This document shows positions 24,346 to 33,700 of a stretch of DNA of 64,000 nucleotides, piece after piece (the first letter of the stretch is position 1; every line of letters begins with the position of its first letter). This stretch comes from Rhodoferax ferrireducens T118 (GTDB taxonomy: Bacteria > Pseudomonadota > Gammaproteobacteria > Burkholderiales > Burkholderiaceae_C), in NCBI RefSeq assembly GCF_000013605.1, contig NC_007901.1, positions 193,448 through 257,447 of the forward strand. The letters run 5' to 3'. The notes under the pieces were generated by a model. It was not told the DNA's origin, made no database searches, and was given only the letters and a program-made list of their open reading frames with translations. The position numbers were made by a program, and so were the translations under genes.

Positions 24346-24657
24346 GTGACTATTTCCCAACTTAAAGTTGCCTCCAATCCCAGGCCTGCCTCGTTTTCAA
24401 CACGGGGCCTGCGCCCGCTCGCCGAACGGGCAATACCGCGCCGGCACGGTGACCGTCAGCGCTACCTGCCGCGTATCGATGCGGTCAATGGCGCTGCGCT
24501 AGTACGAATTATGAGCAGTCCCGACTTGTGGCCCGCAAAGAAGGGGACTGGAACGGTATCGTGCCCGCCGCCACGGCGCGCGCCCATATGGCCGCACTGT
24601 CCGCAAAAAAACGTCGGGCGGCGCACGGTTGCAGACGTCACGGGTCTGACCGACTAA
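24346..24657 (+). pseudogene. Frameshifted, truncated phage-type HTH gene
   Basis: Three frame pieces assemble one recognisable protein: RHGDRQRYL (frame of GTG 24346), then YRCGQWRCASTNYEQSR...DWNGIVPAATARAHMAALSA in the frame covering 24471-24618, then NVGRRTVADVTGLTD back in the first frame. The type is a zinc-ribbon plus HTH regulator seen in actinophage- and betaproteobacterial prophage-like elements. One shift falls near 24465-24475, the other in an A7 run near 24607-24613. The usual C-terminus is missing. Family recognition is from memory of the sequence pattern. Confidence 0.55.
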
Positions 24658-24668
24658 TGGGACATTCA

Positions 24669-25070
24669 ATGGCTCAGACTCAAGTCCGGCTCGGCCTTGC
24701 CCTTTTTGAATCTGCCACAGGCGTTTGTGTCGGGGTGGAACTGCTGGACAGGGGCATTTCCTTCGGCCTCGACCAGGACTCCATCCTCAACCACGTGTTT
24801 CAGGGCGATGCTATGGCTCAGGTGTTGCCGCTGGCCCAGGCGAAGGACCTCTTTTTGGTAAGCCATCCCGACCGCATTCTTTCGTCCAAGGGCCGCAGTA
24901 TCGGCAATTACCAGGGCCGCGTCATCCCGGCGTGGATTCAACTCGCCGGTGGTCAGCGCTACGAGTTTGCAGGGATCTGCGGGCCAACAGGCAGGAATTG
25001 CCTCCATCAGGTGGGGCAAGTCGTTATATCGCCAGGAATGATCTACGAGGCCATTGAGCACACCCCGTGA
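24669..25070 (+). CDS. Hypothetical protein at the head of the nuclease-helicase operon (133 aa)
   Basis: Start MAQTQVRLGLALFES at 24669; stop overlaps the next start (GTGA at 25067-25070). Beta-rich, with SILNHVFQGDAMAQVLPLAQ and LGQ-type turns. No family recognised. The overlap ties it functionally to the VRR-NUC gene. Confidence 0.6.
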   Translation: MAQTQVRLGLALFESATGVCVGVELLDRGISFGLDQDSILNHVFQGDAMAQVLPLAQAKDLFLVSHPDRILSSKGRSIGNYQGRVIPAWIQLAGGQRYEFAGICGPTGRNCLHQVGQVVISPGMIYEAIEHTP

Positions 25071-25576
25071 ATACCATCATTGCCGGTCTTTCCGACCATA
25101 TCCCGGCCGCCCAGTATCTCGCCCTGCTTGCATCGGGTGAGCTTGGTAAGGGTGCCACGGCCAGGGCCAGGGCCACGCTCCGCAAAGCCCCAGAAGAGGA
25201 CCTGCACCGTGCGTGCTTTGAATGGGTTGAGCTGGTGCAACCACAGCACACCATCTTGCGTTGGCTGTTTCATTGCCCAAGTGGCGGCAAGCGCCCGCGC
25301 GGGGAGGCAGGCAAGCTCAAGGGCATGGGCACCAAACCCGGCGTGCCCGACTTCCTGCTGCCGCGCCGGCACCGCCAATGGGCGGGCCTTGCCATCGAAC
25401 TGAAGTCCGACACTGGTCGGCTGTCGCTGGACCAAAAGGCATGGCTCGACGCCTTCGAGCAGGAAGGCTACCTGACGGCAGTCTGCCGCACGCTCGATGA
25501 ATTCACCGTGGCAGTTATGCGCTATCTGAAGGAAGACCCTCCCGCCCGGCCACGGCCGTCCGATGAAGCCACATAA
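25067..25576 (+). CDS. VRR-NUC domain nuclease
   Basis: The 169-aa protein has the VRR-NUC signature: EEDLHRACFEWVEL, GMGTKPGVPDFLLP and GLAIELKSDTGRLSLDQKAWLDAFEQEGY. The catalytic D-(E/V)LK set is therefore D of PDFL and E-x-K of IELKS. Family members act as structure-specific or Holliday-junction-type nucleases in phage and plasmid replication. GTG start overlapping the upstream stop. Confidence 0.85.
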   Translation: MNTIIAGLSDHIPAAQYLALLASGELGKGATARARATLRKAPEEDLHRACFEWVELVQPQHTILRWLFHCPSGGKRPRGEAGKLKGMGTKPGVPDFLLPRRHRQWAGLAIELKSDTGRLSLDQKAWLDAFEQEGYLTAVCRTLDEFTVAVMRYLKEDPPARPRPSDEAT

Positions 25577-25579
25577 ATC

Positions 25580-26011
25580 ATGAATGCCGTGTCAATCAAC
25601 TCAATTTGTTCAGGTCAGACCCAATTGACAATTGGGTCCGATCAACTCGCCATGGTCACTCCCGTCCAAATCCTGGCCGGCATCGAACGTTGCCGTTTCC
25701 GCTTCAATGATGAGAAAGAACTTCAGGCCGGAATTGCACTCGCGCTGGACATGGCTGGCATAACCTACCAACGTGAAAAGGTGTTGAGCCCCGAGGACCG
25801 GCCTGACTTCCTCGTTGCAGGCCACATTGCACTCGAAATCAAGATCAAGGGATCTGTCGCGCAGGCTCTGCGCCAGATCAGTCGCTACACCGCGCACCCC
25901 GAAATCAGCACCGTGCTGCTGGTGGGCACGCCGGGGTGGGTGAACCGCATCCCCGCAGCGATGGGCGGCAAGCCCGTGTTTTCGCTTCGACTGACGGGAA
26001 GCCTTCTATGA
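25580..26011 (+). CDS. Putative PD-(D/E)XK nuclease-like protein
   Basis: The 143-aa product contains ELQAGIALALDMAGITYQREKVL, then RPDFLVAGHIALEIKIKG, the D...(E)xK core of restriction-like nucleases, followed by LRQISRYTAHPEISTVLLVG. It starts 4 bp after the VRR-NUC gene; its stop overlaps the helicase start (ATGA). It probably acts with the helicase. A later start at MVTPVQ (25655) is possible. Confidence 0.65.
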   Translation: MNAVSINSICSGQTQLTIGSDQLAMVTPVQILAGIERCRFRFNDEKELQAGIALALDMAGITYQREKVLSPEDRPDFLVAGHIALEIKIKGSVAQALRQISRYTAHPEISTVLLVGTPGWVNRIPAAMGGKPVFSLRLTGSLL

Positions 26012-27756
26012 AATTCGGCACCATAGCATTGGATGGCAGCAATTGGGTTATCACCTGTGAGCCCCATGTCAGGGGCCGCTTGCGGCGCGTCTTTCCCCAA
26101 GTGAGCCAGCGCGCCGGTGATTCCATCGCGCTTACCGATAACGAAGAAAATTCACGCGATCTCTTGTGGTTCACACAGAGATATCCCATGCAAATGAGCC
26201 GCGCAGCGCTGCAATGGATGAAGAATCGGGCCAGCGGTCATGTCGAGGCGCAATCTCGCGTGATCGAACTTCTCAGCAACCGTCGCCCGCCTGATGACTT
26301 TGTTCTGGCCAAGCCTGCCCGCGAGTACCAAAAGACTGCTGGCACGCTGCTTGAAATCAAAACCGGCCTGCTGCTGGCTGATGACGTGGGCCTGGGAAAG
26401 ACTGTGAGCGGCATCTGCGCCATGGCACGAGCGGACAACCTACCGGTTCTGGTTGTCACTTTGACTCACCTACCCGAGCAGTGGAAAGCGGAAATCAATG
26501 CCTTTGCGCCCGAACTCAAAGTGCACATCCTTAAATCCGGTCAACCCTACGATCTGATCCCCAAGCCCCACGGCAACAAGAAACAGGCAGGCTTGTTTGA
26601 TGTTGCAATGCCGCGCTTGCCTGACGTGATCATCAGCAATTACCACAAGCTCCACGGCTGGGCCGAAACCCTTGCGGGACTGGTGCGATACGTTATATAT
26701 GATGAGTGTCAAGACCTGAGAAATCAAGACTCAAATAAGTACGCGGCTGCAAAGCACATTGCCTCCAAAGCCAAATTGCGCTTGGGACTTTCAGCCACAC
26801 CCATCTACAACTTGGGAGCAGAGTTTTTTTCTGTCATCAATGTCTTGCTGCCGGGATCGCTGGGGAGCTATGAAGAGTTCCACCGCGAGTGGTGTATTGG
26901 AGAAGGGACGATCGGCGACCCCAAGGCGTTCGGATCCTTTCTGCGGCGTGAAGGGATCATGTTGCGCAGGACACGCAAGGACGTTGGGCGCGAGCTGCCA
27001 CCCTGCATGCGGATCGTCCAAACCATCAGTACAGACCAATCCGTTCTGGATACCGTAAAAAGTTCCGCTGTTGAGTTGGCCAAAGTGATCCTGGCCAGCC
27101 AGCAAAGCTATCAAGGTCAGAAATTTCGCGCCAGCGAGGAATTCAACGTCATGCTGCGCCAGGCCACGGGCGTTGCCAAGGCCCCCTATGTAGCCGAATT
27201 CGTCCGCATGCTTATGGCTTCAGAAGAAAAAGTGATTCTTTTCGGATGGCACAGGGAAGTTTATGGAATTTGGCTTGAGCTGCTGGCCGAGTTCAAGCCC
27301 ATGCTTTACACCGGTTCGGAGTCCCCCAAGCAGAAGGCTGCGACCAAGGAGGCATTTGTCAATGGGGATTGCCGGGTGATGATCATTTCCCTGCGCGCAG
27401 GTGCGGGACTTGATGGTTTGCAGCGCGTCTGCAAGGTTGGGGTCTTCGGTGAGCTTGACTGGTCTCCGGGGGTGCACGAACAGTGCGGCGGCAGATACTG
27501 GCGTGATGGACAGGACGAACCATCCCTTGCCTACTTCCTCCTTTCCGAAGATGGGTCTGATCCGGTCATCGCTGACATCCTGGGCCTCAAGAAGGGCCAA
27601 ATCGATGGCGTACGCGATCCTGATGCTGACCTGGTTGAAACATATGCGGTCGAGCCGGGCAGCATCAAGAAGCTGGCCAAGGCGTATCTGGAGCGGTTGG
27701 GCGTAGCCCTGCCACCTGTTGTCGAGATGGAAGATATCAGGCAGTTGGCCGCATGA
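26008..27756 (+). CDS. SNF2-family DEAD-like helicase/translocase
   Basis: The 582-aa protein has Walker A DDVGLGKT at about 124-131, motif II DECQ at 232-235 (in place of DEAH), motif III LGLSATPIYN, and a C-terminal half with ILFGWHREV, ISLRAGAGLDGLQ and an arginine-finger region around CGGRYWRDGQ. This is the layout of small bacterial and phage SNF2 ATPases that translocate on double-stranded DNA. Overlaps on both sides (ATGA at each end) put it in one operon with two nucleases and a C39-like peptidase. Confidence 0.9.
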   Translation: MKFGTIALDGSNWVITCEPHVRGRLRRVFPQVSQRAGDSIALTDNEENSRDLLWFTQRYPMQMSRAALQWMKNRASGHVEAQSRVIELLSNRRPPDDFVLAKPAREYQKTAGTLLEIKTGLLLADDVGLGKTVSGICAMARADNLPVLVVTLTHLPEQWKAEINAFAPELKVHILKSGQPYDLIPKPHGNKKQAGLFDVAMPRLPDVIISNYHKLHGWAETLAGLVRYVIYDECQDLRNQDSNKYAAAKHIASKAKLRLGLSATPIYNLGAEFFSVINVLLPGSLGSYEEFHREWCIGEGTIGDPKAFGSFLRREGIMLRRTRKDVGRELPPCMRIVQTISTDQSVLDTVKSSAVELAKVILASQQSYQGQKFRASEEFNVMLRQATGVAKAPYVAEFVRMLMASEEKVILFGWHREVYGIWLELLAEFKPMLYTGSESPKQKAATKEAFVNGDCRVMIISLRAGAGLDGLQRVCKVGVFGELDWSPGVHEQCGGRYWRDGQDEPSLAYFLLSEDGSDPVIADILGLKKGQIDGVRDPDADLVETYAVEPGSIKKLAKAYLERLGVALPPVVEMEDIRQLAA

Positions 27757-28268
27757 TCATGGAACTTGAACTGCCGTCGCTGAGGAACGAAATCAAAAGT
27801 GAAAATGCTGAAGGCCTGCCTGTAAAAGTCCGTCAGCAGCTTAAATACGACTGCGGTGTTGCCTGCCTTGCAATGGCAAGTGGCAAGCCCTACGCTGACG
27901 CCCGCGCAGTGTTTGTCTCGGCTGGACTTTCGGTCAAACGAATGAAACGCCCATACGCAAGCAACTTCAAGGAACTGCAGAAAGCTCTGAATGATGCTGG
28001 TGTGCCATCGCGCAGGAAGCATTTTCGCGGCTGGGATTCAGTTGGGCAAGCTGCAATTCTCAAAGTCTTCGTTCGCAATGGTGACTGGCATTGGGTATAT
28101 GCCGGGCGCGATCGGGTATTTGGCTTGTTTGTCCACGACCCGGCTACCGATTTGCCGACTTTTGAACACTTTCCAGAGGATGTGATGTGTCTGGACATAG
28201 CGTTCTATGAACCTTCTGGTTGCTTTATCCACATCGAAAAAGACGAATGCAATGGCTGTCTTGGTTGA
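27753..28268 (+). CDS. C39-like papain-fold peptidase
   Basis: The 171-aa protein carries KVRQQLKYDCGVACLAMASG with catalytic Cys near 31 and WHWVYAGRDRVFGLFVHDPA with the His and Asp, as in C39 (bacteriocin-processing) peptidases. There is no signal peptide or membrane part, so it is cytosolic. Start overlaps the helicase stop (ATGA). The neighbour downstream is a secreted toxin, so processing of that toxin is a possibility but not shown. Confidence 0.75.
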   Translation: MIMELELPSLRNEIKSENAEGLPVKVRQQLKYDCGVACLAMASGKPYADARAVFVSAGLSVKRMKRPYASNFKELQKALNDAGVPSRRKHFRGWDSVGQAAILKVFVRNGDWHWVYAGRDRVFGLFVHDPATDLPTFEHFPEDVMCLDIAFYEPSGCFIHIEKDECNGCLG

Positions 28269-28305
28269 CATGTCCATTAAGCACATCTTTCACTGGTAGA
28301 AAACA

Positions 28306-30240
28306 ATGATTCCTCATCTTGTCCGCTTTATTAAGCGAGCCATTTCCGCGCTCCTGATTCTGTTTCAGATCGCCAATCCTGCCCACGCCGATCTTGCGGG
28401 GGACATGCAAAACATATTTGGCAACCAGCTCAAGCTGGCCGTCAGCCAACAACTGGCATCCATCATTGGTATTCACGCCCCAAACAATCCTGCAGCAGAG
28501 CGCGCCTTGACAGCCCTAATGAGCCAAAAAGCAAACTCTGCCAGCCTCATCTTCGATAGCCCACTGACCCCGCAGTTTGGATCTGGATCCGGCCCACAAG
28601 TGAGCATCGAAATATACGACCCGGCCAATTTCATCCAGACGCAAAAGCAGGTTGCCCGCTGGAAGGCGTTTGTTCGGCTTACAAAGAACAAGCCTGCTCT
28701 GACAGAAAGTGACTTGACGGAAGCCGCCCAAGCATTGCTGCCGTTCTTGCGTTATTACGCCCATGGTCTTACCTCTGGTCCGCAAGCGGCCGGCAACACC
28801 ATCACCGTGCCTCCTGGAGCCGAAATCGCCTTCTCTCTGGCAGGCTACTGCATGGACCGAACGGCGCCAGCCCCAATGTCTGGTGAAAAGTTGCAGTTGG
28901 TCCCAATCACACAACTTGTCCCTGAAACCGCATTGCCTGTGTATCAGGCCATGATGCAGTTTTCCGCCGCTAACATCGACAAGCGCAGCGAGATCCAGAA
29001 TCTGGTGTGGGGCCTGCGCCATGCCGCTGACCCTTATCCGCCGATTAAGGAGCTAAACAGCCGCCAAACCGCATTGCTCGATGAGGCGGCCGTCAATGGC
29101 GCGCAGAGCTATACAGACTACCTCAGCGCTCAATCGCAGGCCAGCAAAGCCACTGAAGCGCAGAAACAGCTCTACCGCACGATCATGGGCGGAATACAGA
29201 GCAAGCTGAACATCACCCTGCCTGACGCCACCAGAACCGGCTATAGCGAACAGGACACTAACTCTCTCATCGCGGCGCTTACCCGCATGCCAGTTGAAGG
29301 CGTACCACAGGCTAAAAGCGAGTACAGTTTACTTACCGATGGTGTGGCCGCAAAGACCATCGCCAGTAACCTGCACAAGATCAACGTTCAGGTCAGGAAC
29401 ACAACTGCCTTACCGTTCACCTTCGATGCCAACAGCTATGCAGGCCAGTCCACCCGTGTGACACAACGGGTTGCCTTTGGTGGCATCGACAACGCAAACA
29501 TCCCGAGTGGCCCAAGTGCAGTGCAGCGACTGCAGGATGTATTGCAGAAGCTGGAGATCGCACCACTCAAGCGGTTTCAGGCTCAGATTCAGCAGTTCAT
29601 TGATCGCAATGCGGGCCTGGCAGGCGATGGGCGGCTGAAACTTGCTGGGTTGGCGTTGGCCACGGCGATGAATCAGGTGCTTCTTCCAACATCAGGGCTG
29701 GACGTAGCTGCGCTGGCCATGCCACTAGGTAAGCTTGGGGGTGTAGTTGAACGCATTGGAGCTAAGGAAGTGCTGGCGGTTGAGCAAGCCGCTAAGGATT
29801 TTCTGATCGCTCGACATGAAGCGCTAGGAGTGGTAACAGGCCGCTGGACAGCTGTCGAACCTGGCCCTCTTGCTGAAAAATATGCAGAGACATTCGCGGG
29901 CAGCAGATACAGCGGGATCGTTCTTGCTGAAGACACGACCCTCTACCGCGCAGGTTCGGGTGCACCGGGCAAAGAACTTGGTGAGTATTTGAGTCTGGAT
30001 CCAGCGGATGGGATACTTCAAACAAGGGTAGACAGGGCGATACAGCCAGTATGGCCCGGTGGAGCGCTTTCGGTCATAGATACTTCTTACGCTGTAAAGG
30101 TTCCAGCAGGAACTACCGTCTACACAGGGAAAATTGGATACCAAGGCGGGTTTTATCTGGGCGGCAACTGGCAAATTGTTGTTCCGACGCCATGGAAGAT
30201 ACCAGGCGTTGTCGCGACCAAAATTGGAGTGTTGAAATGA
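28306..30240 (+). CDS. Secreted polymorphic toxin with TNT-like C-terminal domain
   Basis: 644 aa with a Sec signal peptide (RAISALLILFQIANPAHA, cut near 27). A long helical middle has no recognised repeats. The last 100 residues (TLYRAGSGAPGKELGEYLS, VKVPAGTTVYTGKIG, YQGGFYLGGNWQIVVP) follow the layout of NAD-glycohydrolase-like TNT/ART toxin tips: LYR-G, LGxYLS, Y-V-VPAG-VY-G, GG--GGxxQ. The assignment is by pattern. The gene ends in an ATGA overlap with a small acidic gene that looks like its immunity protein. Confidence 0.6.
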   Translation: MIPHLVRFIKRAISALLILFQIANPAHADLAGDMQNIFGNQLKLAVSQQLASIIGIHAPNNPAAERALTALMSQKANSASLIFDSPLTPQFGSGSGPQVSIEIYDPANFIQTQKQVARWKAFVRLTKNKPALTESDLTEAAQALLPFLRYYAHGLTSGPQAAGNTITVPPGAEIAFSLAGYCMDRTAPAPMSGEKLQLVPITQLVPETALPVYQAMMQFSAANIDKRSEIQNLVWGLRHAADPYPPIKELNSRQTALLDEAAVNGAQSYTDYLSAQSQASKATEAQKQLYRTIMGGIQSKLNITLPDATRTGYSEQDTNSLIAALTRMPVEGVPQAKSEYSLLTDGVAAKTIASNLHKINVQVRNTTALPFTFDANSYAGQSTRVTQRVAFGGIDNANIPSGPSAVQRLQDVLQKLEIAPLKRFQAQIQQFIDRNAGLAGDGRLKLAGLALATAMNQVLLPTSGLDVAALAMPLGKLGGVVERIGAKEVLAVEQAAKDFLIARHEALGVVTGRWTAVEPGPLAEKYAETFAGSRYSGIVLAEDTTLYRAGSGAPGKELGEYLSLDPADGILQTRVDRAIQPVWPGGALSVIDTSYAVKVPAGTTVYTGKIGYQGGFYLGGNWQIVVPTPWKIPGVVATKIGVLK

Positions 30241-30536
30241 GCAAGCAAGACATCTCAAAATTCGAAGACGCGCTCTTAAAAGCTTACGGACTGTTGCAGC
30301 AGTTTGGACAGCCGGCGTGGGCTAAACGCATTTATGAAATCGGCGGACAGTTACAAGAGGGCCATTGGGATGCCGCCAACACATTTCTTCGTATTTACGG
30401 TGGATCTGGCGGATTCGGAGAGGTCTACCTTTCCGCTAACGGGGTCCCGCTTTCCTCGGAAAACACAGAGCTGGACGCGCTAAAGGATGAACTTTTCGTG
30501 CTGGCGCGCAGTATTAAGAACAGAGGCCCAGGTTAA
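30237..30536 (+). CDS. Putative immunity protein (DUF6966-like)
   Basis: 99 aa, helical: FEDALLKAYGLLQQFG, WAKRIYEIGGQLQEG, then FLRIYGGSGGFGEVYLS. The WA...LL...YGGxGxx pattern matches small immunity proteins of the DUF6966 type. It overlaps the toxin stop by 4 bp, the usual position and coupling for an immunity gene. Confidence 0.6.
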   Translation: MSKQDISKFEDALLKAYGLLQQFGQPAWAKRIYEIGGQLQEGHWDAANTFLRIYGGSGGFGEVYLSANGVPLSSENTELDALKDELFVLARSIKNRGPG

Positions 30537-30730
30537 CACGCCAAGAAACCAAAAAATGACATATCAGCTAACGGTGGAAACGCATCAAGGCACTGGTGGT
30601 CATTGGAAAGTTGTTGATTGAATCAGCAACTGAATACGGATACCCGTTCGGACGGAGCACACCGAGACTTTCCACATGATTGCCACGATCCTTCGCGGCG
30701 CACAACCCAGTTGTTTGCAACGAAGACCTC

Positions 30731-30758
30731 TTGACGGCCGTCCTTTCTCCTGTACCTT
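30731..30758 (+). promoter_or_regulatory. Promoter of the 1088-aa gene (near-leaderless)
   Basis: TTGACG and TACCTT are separated by 16 bp, and ATG 30766 follows 7 bp after the -10. The same TTGACG-N16-TAnCTT-N7-ATG layout precedes the gene at 35116. Confidence 0.55.
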
Positions 30759-30765
30759 GGACGAC

Positions 30766-33700
30766 ATGAGCCCTACACCCTCCTCCCAAATTTCCCTCGT
30801 GAATGAGGACGAATCCCCTCAATTCCAACGGATCGCATCTGAAGATGTCCTGGCCCCAGGTTACTACTGGCGTCTGAAGAACGATTTCAAAGTTCACGAC
30901 ACGCGCTGGAGCGATCATTCGTTCACGCTGCATGCGCGCGATGTGCATCTATTGGTCGACATATTCGAGTTCGAAGGCGCACCGCACACCGCCATTTTGT
31001 TGAGTCACCCGCGCAATGGCTGCAATTCCACGTACCGAATCCTGATTGCAGACTTTTTAACCAACTTTGAACCTGCAAAAGACGCAGAAGCGGTGCGTAC
31101 TGATGAGCAAACCCAGATCATGCGCGAGGTGGCCGCCATGCAGGAGGAAATGGCGCAAGCCCAAGAAAATCCACTTGCCCTGCCCGGCGTGAAAGCGGCT
31201 GTGGAGGAAGCACTGGAGAAATTCGAGCGGGAGATGGTGGCTGAAGTTGCTGCGTCTCAAGAAACCCAGACCAAGCGCACATCGGATTTGCGCAAAATTC
31301 ACCGCCGGGCCGCCCGCCGGTCCACCGCGGCCGGCAACCCGCTGGTTGCCCGGTCAGTGACGATTTCGGATCAAGTCGGGCTCATGATTTCTGGCGGCAT
31401 TAACTCGGAAGGCTTGCAGGAACTGACGGTCGAGGCTCGTAAACGCATTGCCATTGCTGAATCAACATCGAAATGGCTGATCGCCCGCAACGACGACATC
31501 GCCACCAAGCTCAAGTGTCTGGCCCCGTATTACGCTGAAAAAGGCAAGGTTGCCCTGGCTCGCGCCAGCAAGGCGATCAAGTATGTCAAGGACATCACCC
31601 AAGGTCTCAACTCCCTCAAGCTCTACACGGGCGACGGCGTTGACGTGGTATCCATTCTGGAGGGCGCATCCGCATCCACGATTGAACCCTTGACGCTGGT
31701 CCAGGGCAAACGCTATATGGACGAAGAGCTTGCGGTGTGGGTCCCTGTGGAGGACAGTTTTGACTGGCACAGCCAACGGCTCTTCTTTGAGGCACTAAAA
31801 GCCAACCCGTCCCTAGTCGATCAGGTGTTTCCGGCACCGCGGTGTGTCGTTTCCATGGCCGTCACCAGCCGCTCGATTGAGTATTCGCGTGAAACGACAG
31901 CCTTTCAGCGTGTCATGAATGAGATCAACAACCGGGCGGTATTCCTGTTGGTCAGGGATGGCCAGAACATTCACGTTGTGTATTCAAGCGAGCCATCGCA
32001 CGAAGCTGCCGACCGGCTTTTCCCAACCCAGTCAGAAATCGAGGGTGAATTCAAAGGGATCGACGGCACCCGGATCGGACTTCAAGATGTGGCGTTTGGA
32101 AAATCGGTCGAGAATTTCAATGATCTTTCCCTCCACTACAAGCGATTCCTGATTCTGCTGTGCGGCCTGGACCACCGACTGAAGCTTTTTGGTGAGTTTT
32201 ATCCACCGGAGAACGGATTGCAGTTCATGTCGATTGACTTCCAGCAGAAATTTTTTCTCTTTCTGGATGACGACAACCCAGCCCGATTGCTCGGTGAGAA
32301 CCTTGAGCCCGTCCAAGACTGGATTTCACGCTGCAACAAGGCTGTGCGCTCTGGTTCCCGGGTTATCACGTCTCTTGACCGCAACATGAGGTCCGCCAGC
32401 CCCCAACTCCAGCGGATGACGTCGATGGAAGTCGATTCCGACCGGTTGCCGGCTCAGATGGTCGTATCCCGCGAAAAAGGCTGTCATTACATTTCAATGC
32501 CAACTTCAAACGGCCGCAGCGGTGACCGAGGGCAAGCCAACGTCTGGCTCGATGGACCCGACAACAAGGACTTCAAAGACTGGTTTTTGTGCATGGACCT
32601 GGTCCGGCTCGAAACTGTTCAACGCTACATATACAGCCGGATCAATCGTTCGGGGCACATCTCTTGGCTACGCGCATTCAAGCGGGCCGAGGCCATTTTG
32701 TTGGCCGAGAAAGCCGATCAGGCCGAGTTGCGCGCCGCTTTGGCCAAGGCGGCATTGGAAAACGGTGTTCTCAGGGAAGGCGAGGTCGACGAAGCCATTG
32801 AAAACGCCATTGCAACGTGGCGCGCGGCCCATCGCGGCGCCGATGCTCCGGCGTTGACCGATACAAAAGCATTGCACGAGTTGTTGTCCTTGATGTATCC
32901 CTCAGATCGGATTGCCAAGTCGACCGAGAGCATGGTTGACCGCCTGATCAGTGATCTTGGGTGTGAGCCCCTGATGCTGTGCCGCACCGGCAAAAATCGC
33001 TTGACGCTCTACGTTGAAGCTACTCCGGATGACAAAGCACCTTATGCCTCGGGCGTTCAATGGGGATGGGTCAAACGCGTTCTGATTGACGTGCTGAAAA
33101 CAAAGTTGTCGGTTGCCTCGACCTCACTGGTCTGGCTCCAAAAGGACAAGCCCAATGCGATGGAGACGCTGCTGCGAGAGTGGCCGCTTCTCAGCTCGTG
33201 GATTCAGGAACATCATGAGCCCTGTCCCGTGCGGTGGCTGTCAGATGCTAAAACTGCGATCACCAGCCAAGCGGCCCTGCTGGGCGATGTGCTCGCCAAG
33301 GGCCGTGGGGCCCCTGTTCAGTCCGGACTTGATGAAACCTTCACGCGGGAGCTGTTGTGGGATGCAATCGATGTCTACGCAAAACTCAGCTATTACGAAA
33401 GCGTCTGGACAGCCGTTCCAGTAGGTGTATTGCAAGCTTCTGCAGGCAAGCCCGTGCATTTTTTGTATGCCCGGGTGAAGACGGCCCATTTTGTTCATAG
33501 ATATGGCAACCCCGATCAGTGGAGCGACTACAAATCGCAGGTTCTTCTCGACGACAAGCACTCCGCTCAAAGGGCTCTTCAAGACGCCATTGAGTGGACG
33601 CTTATCCAAACAAGCGAGCCCATCAAAAAGACCGCATTTCGGGCAAGCCAGGTGAATAGCACGACACCGGCTGGAACAAAAATTGAAAGTCACGAAAGCG

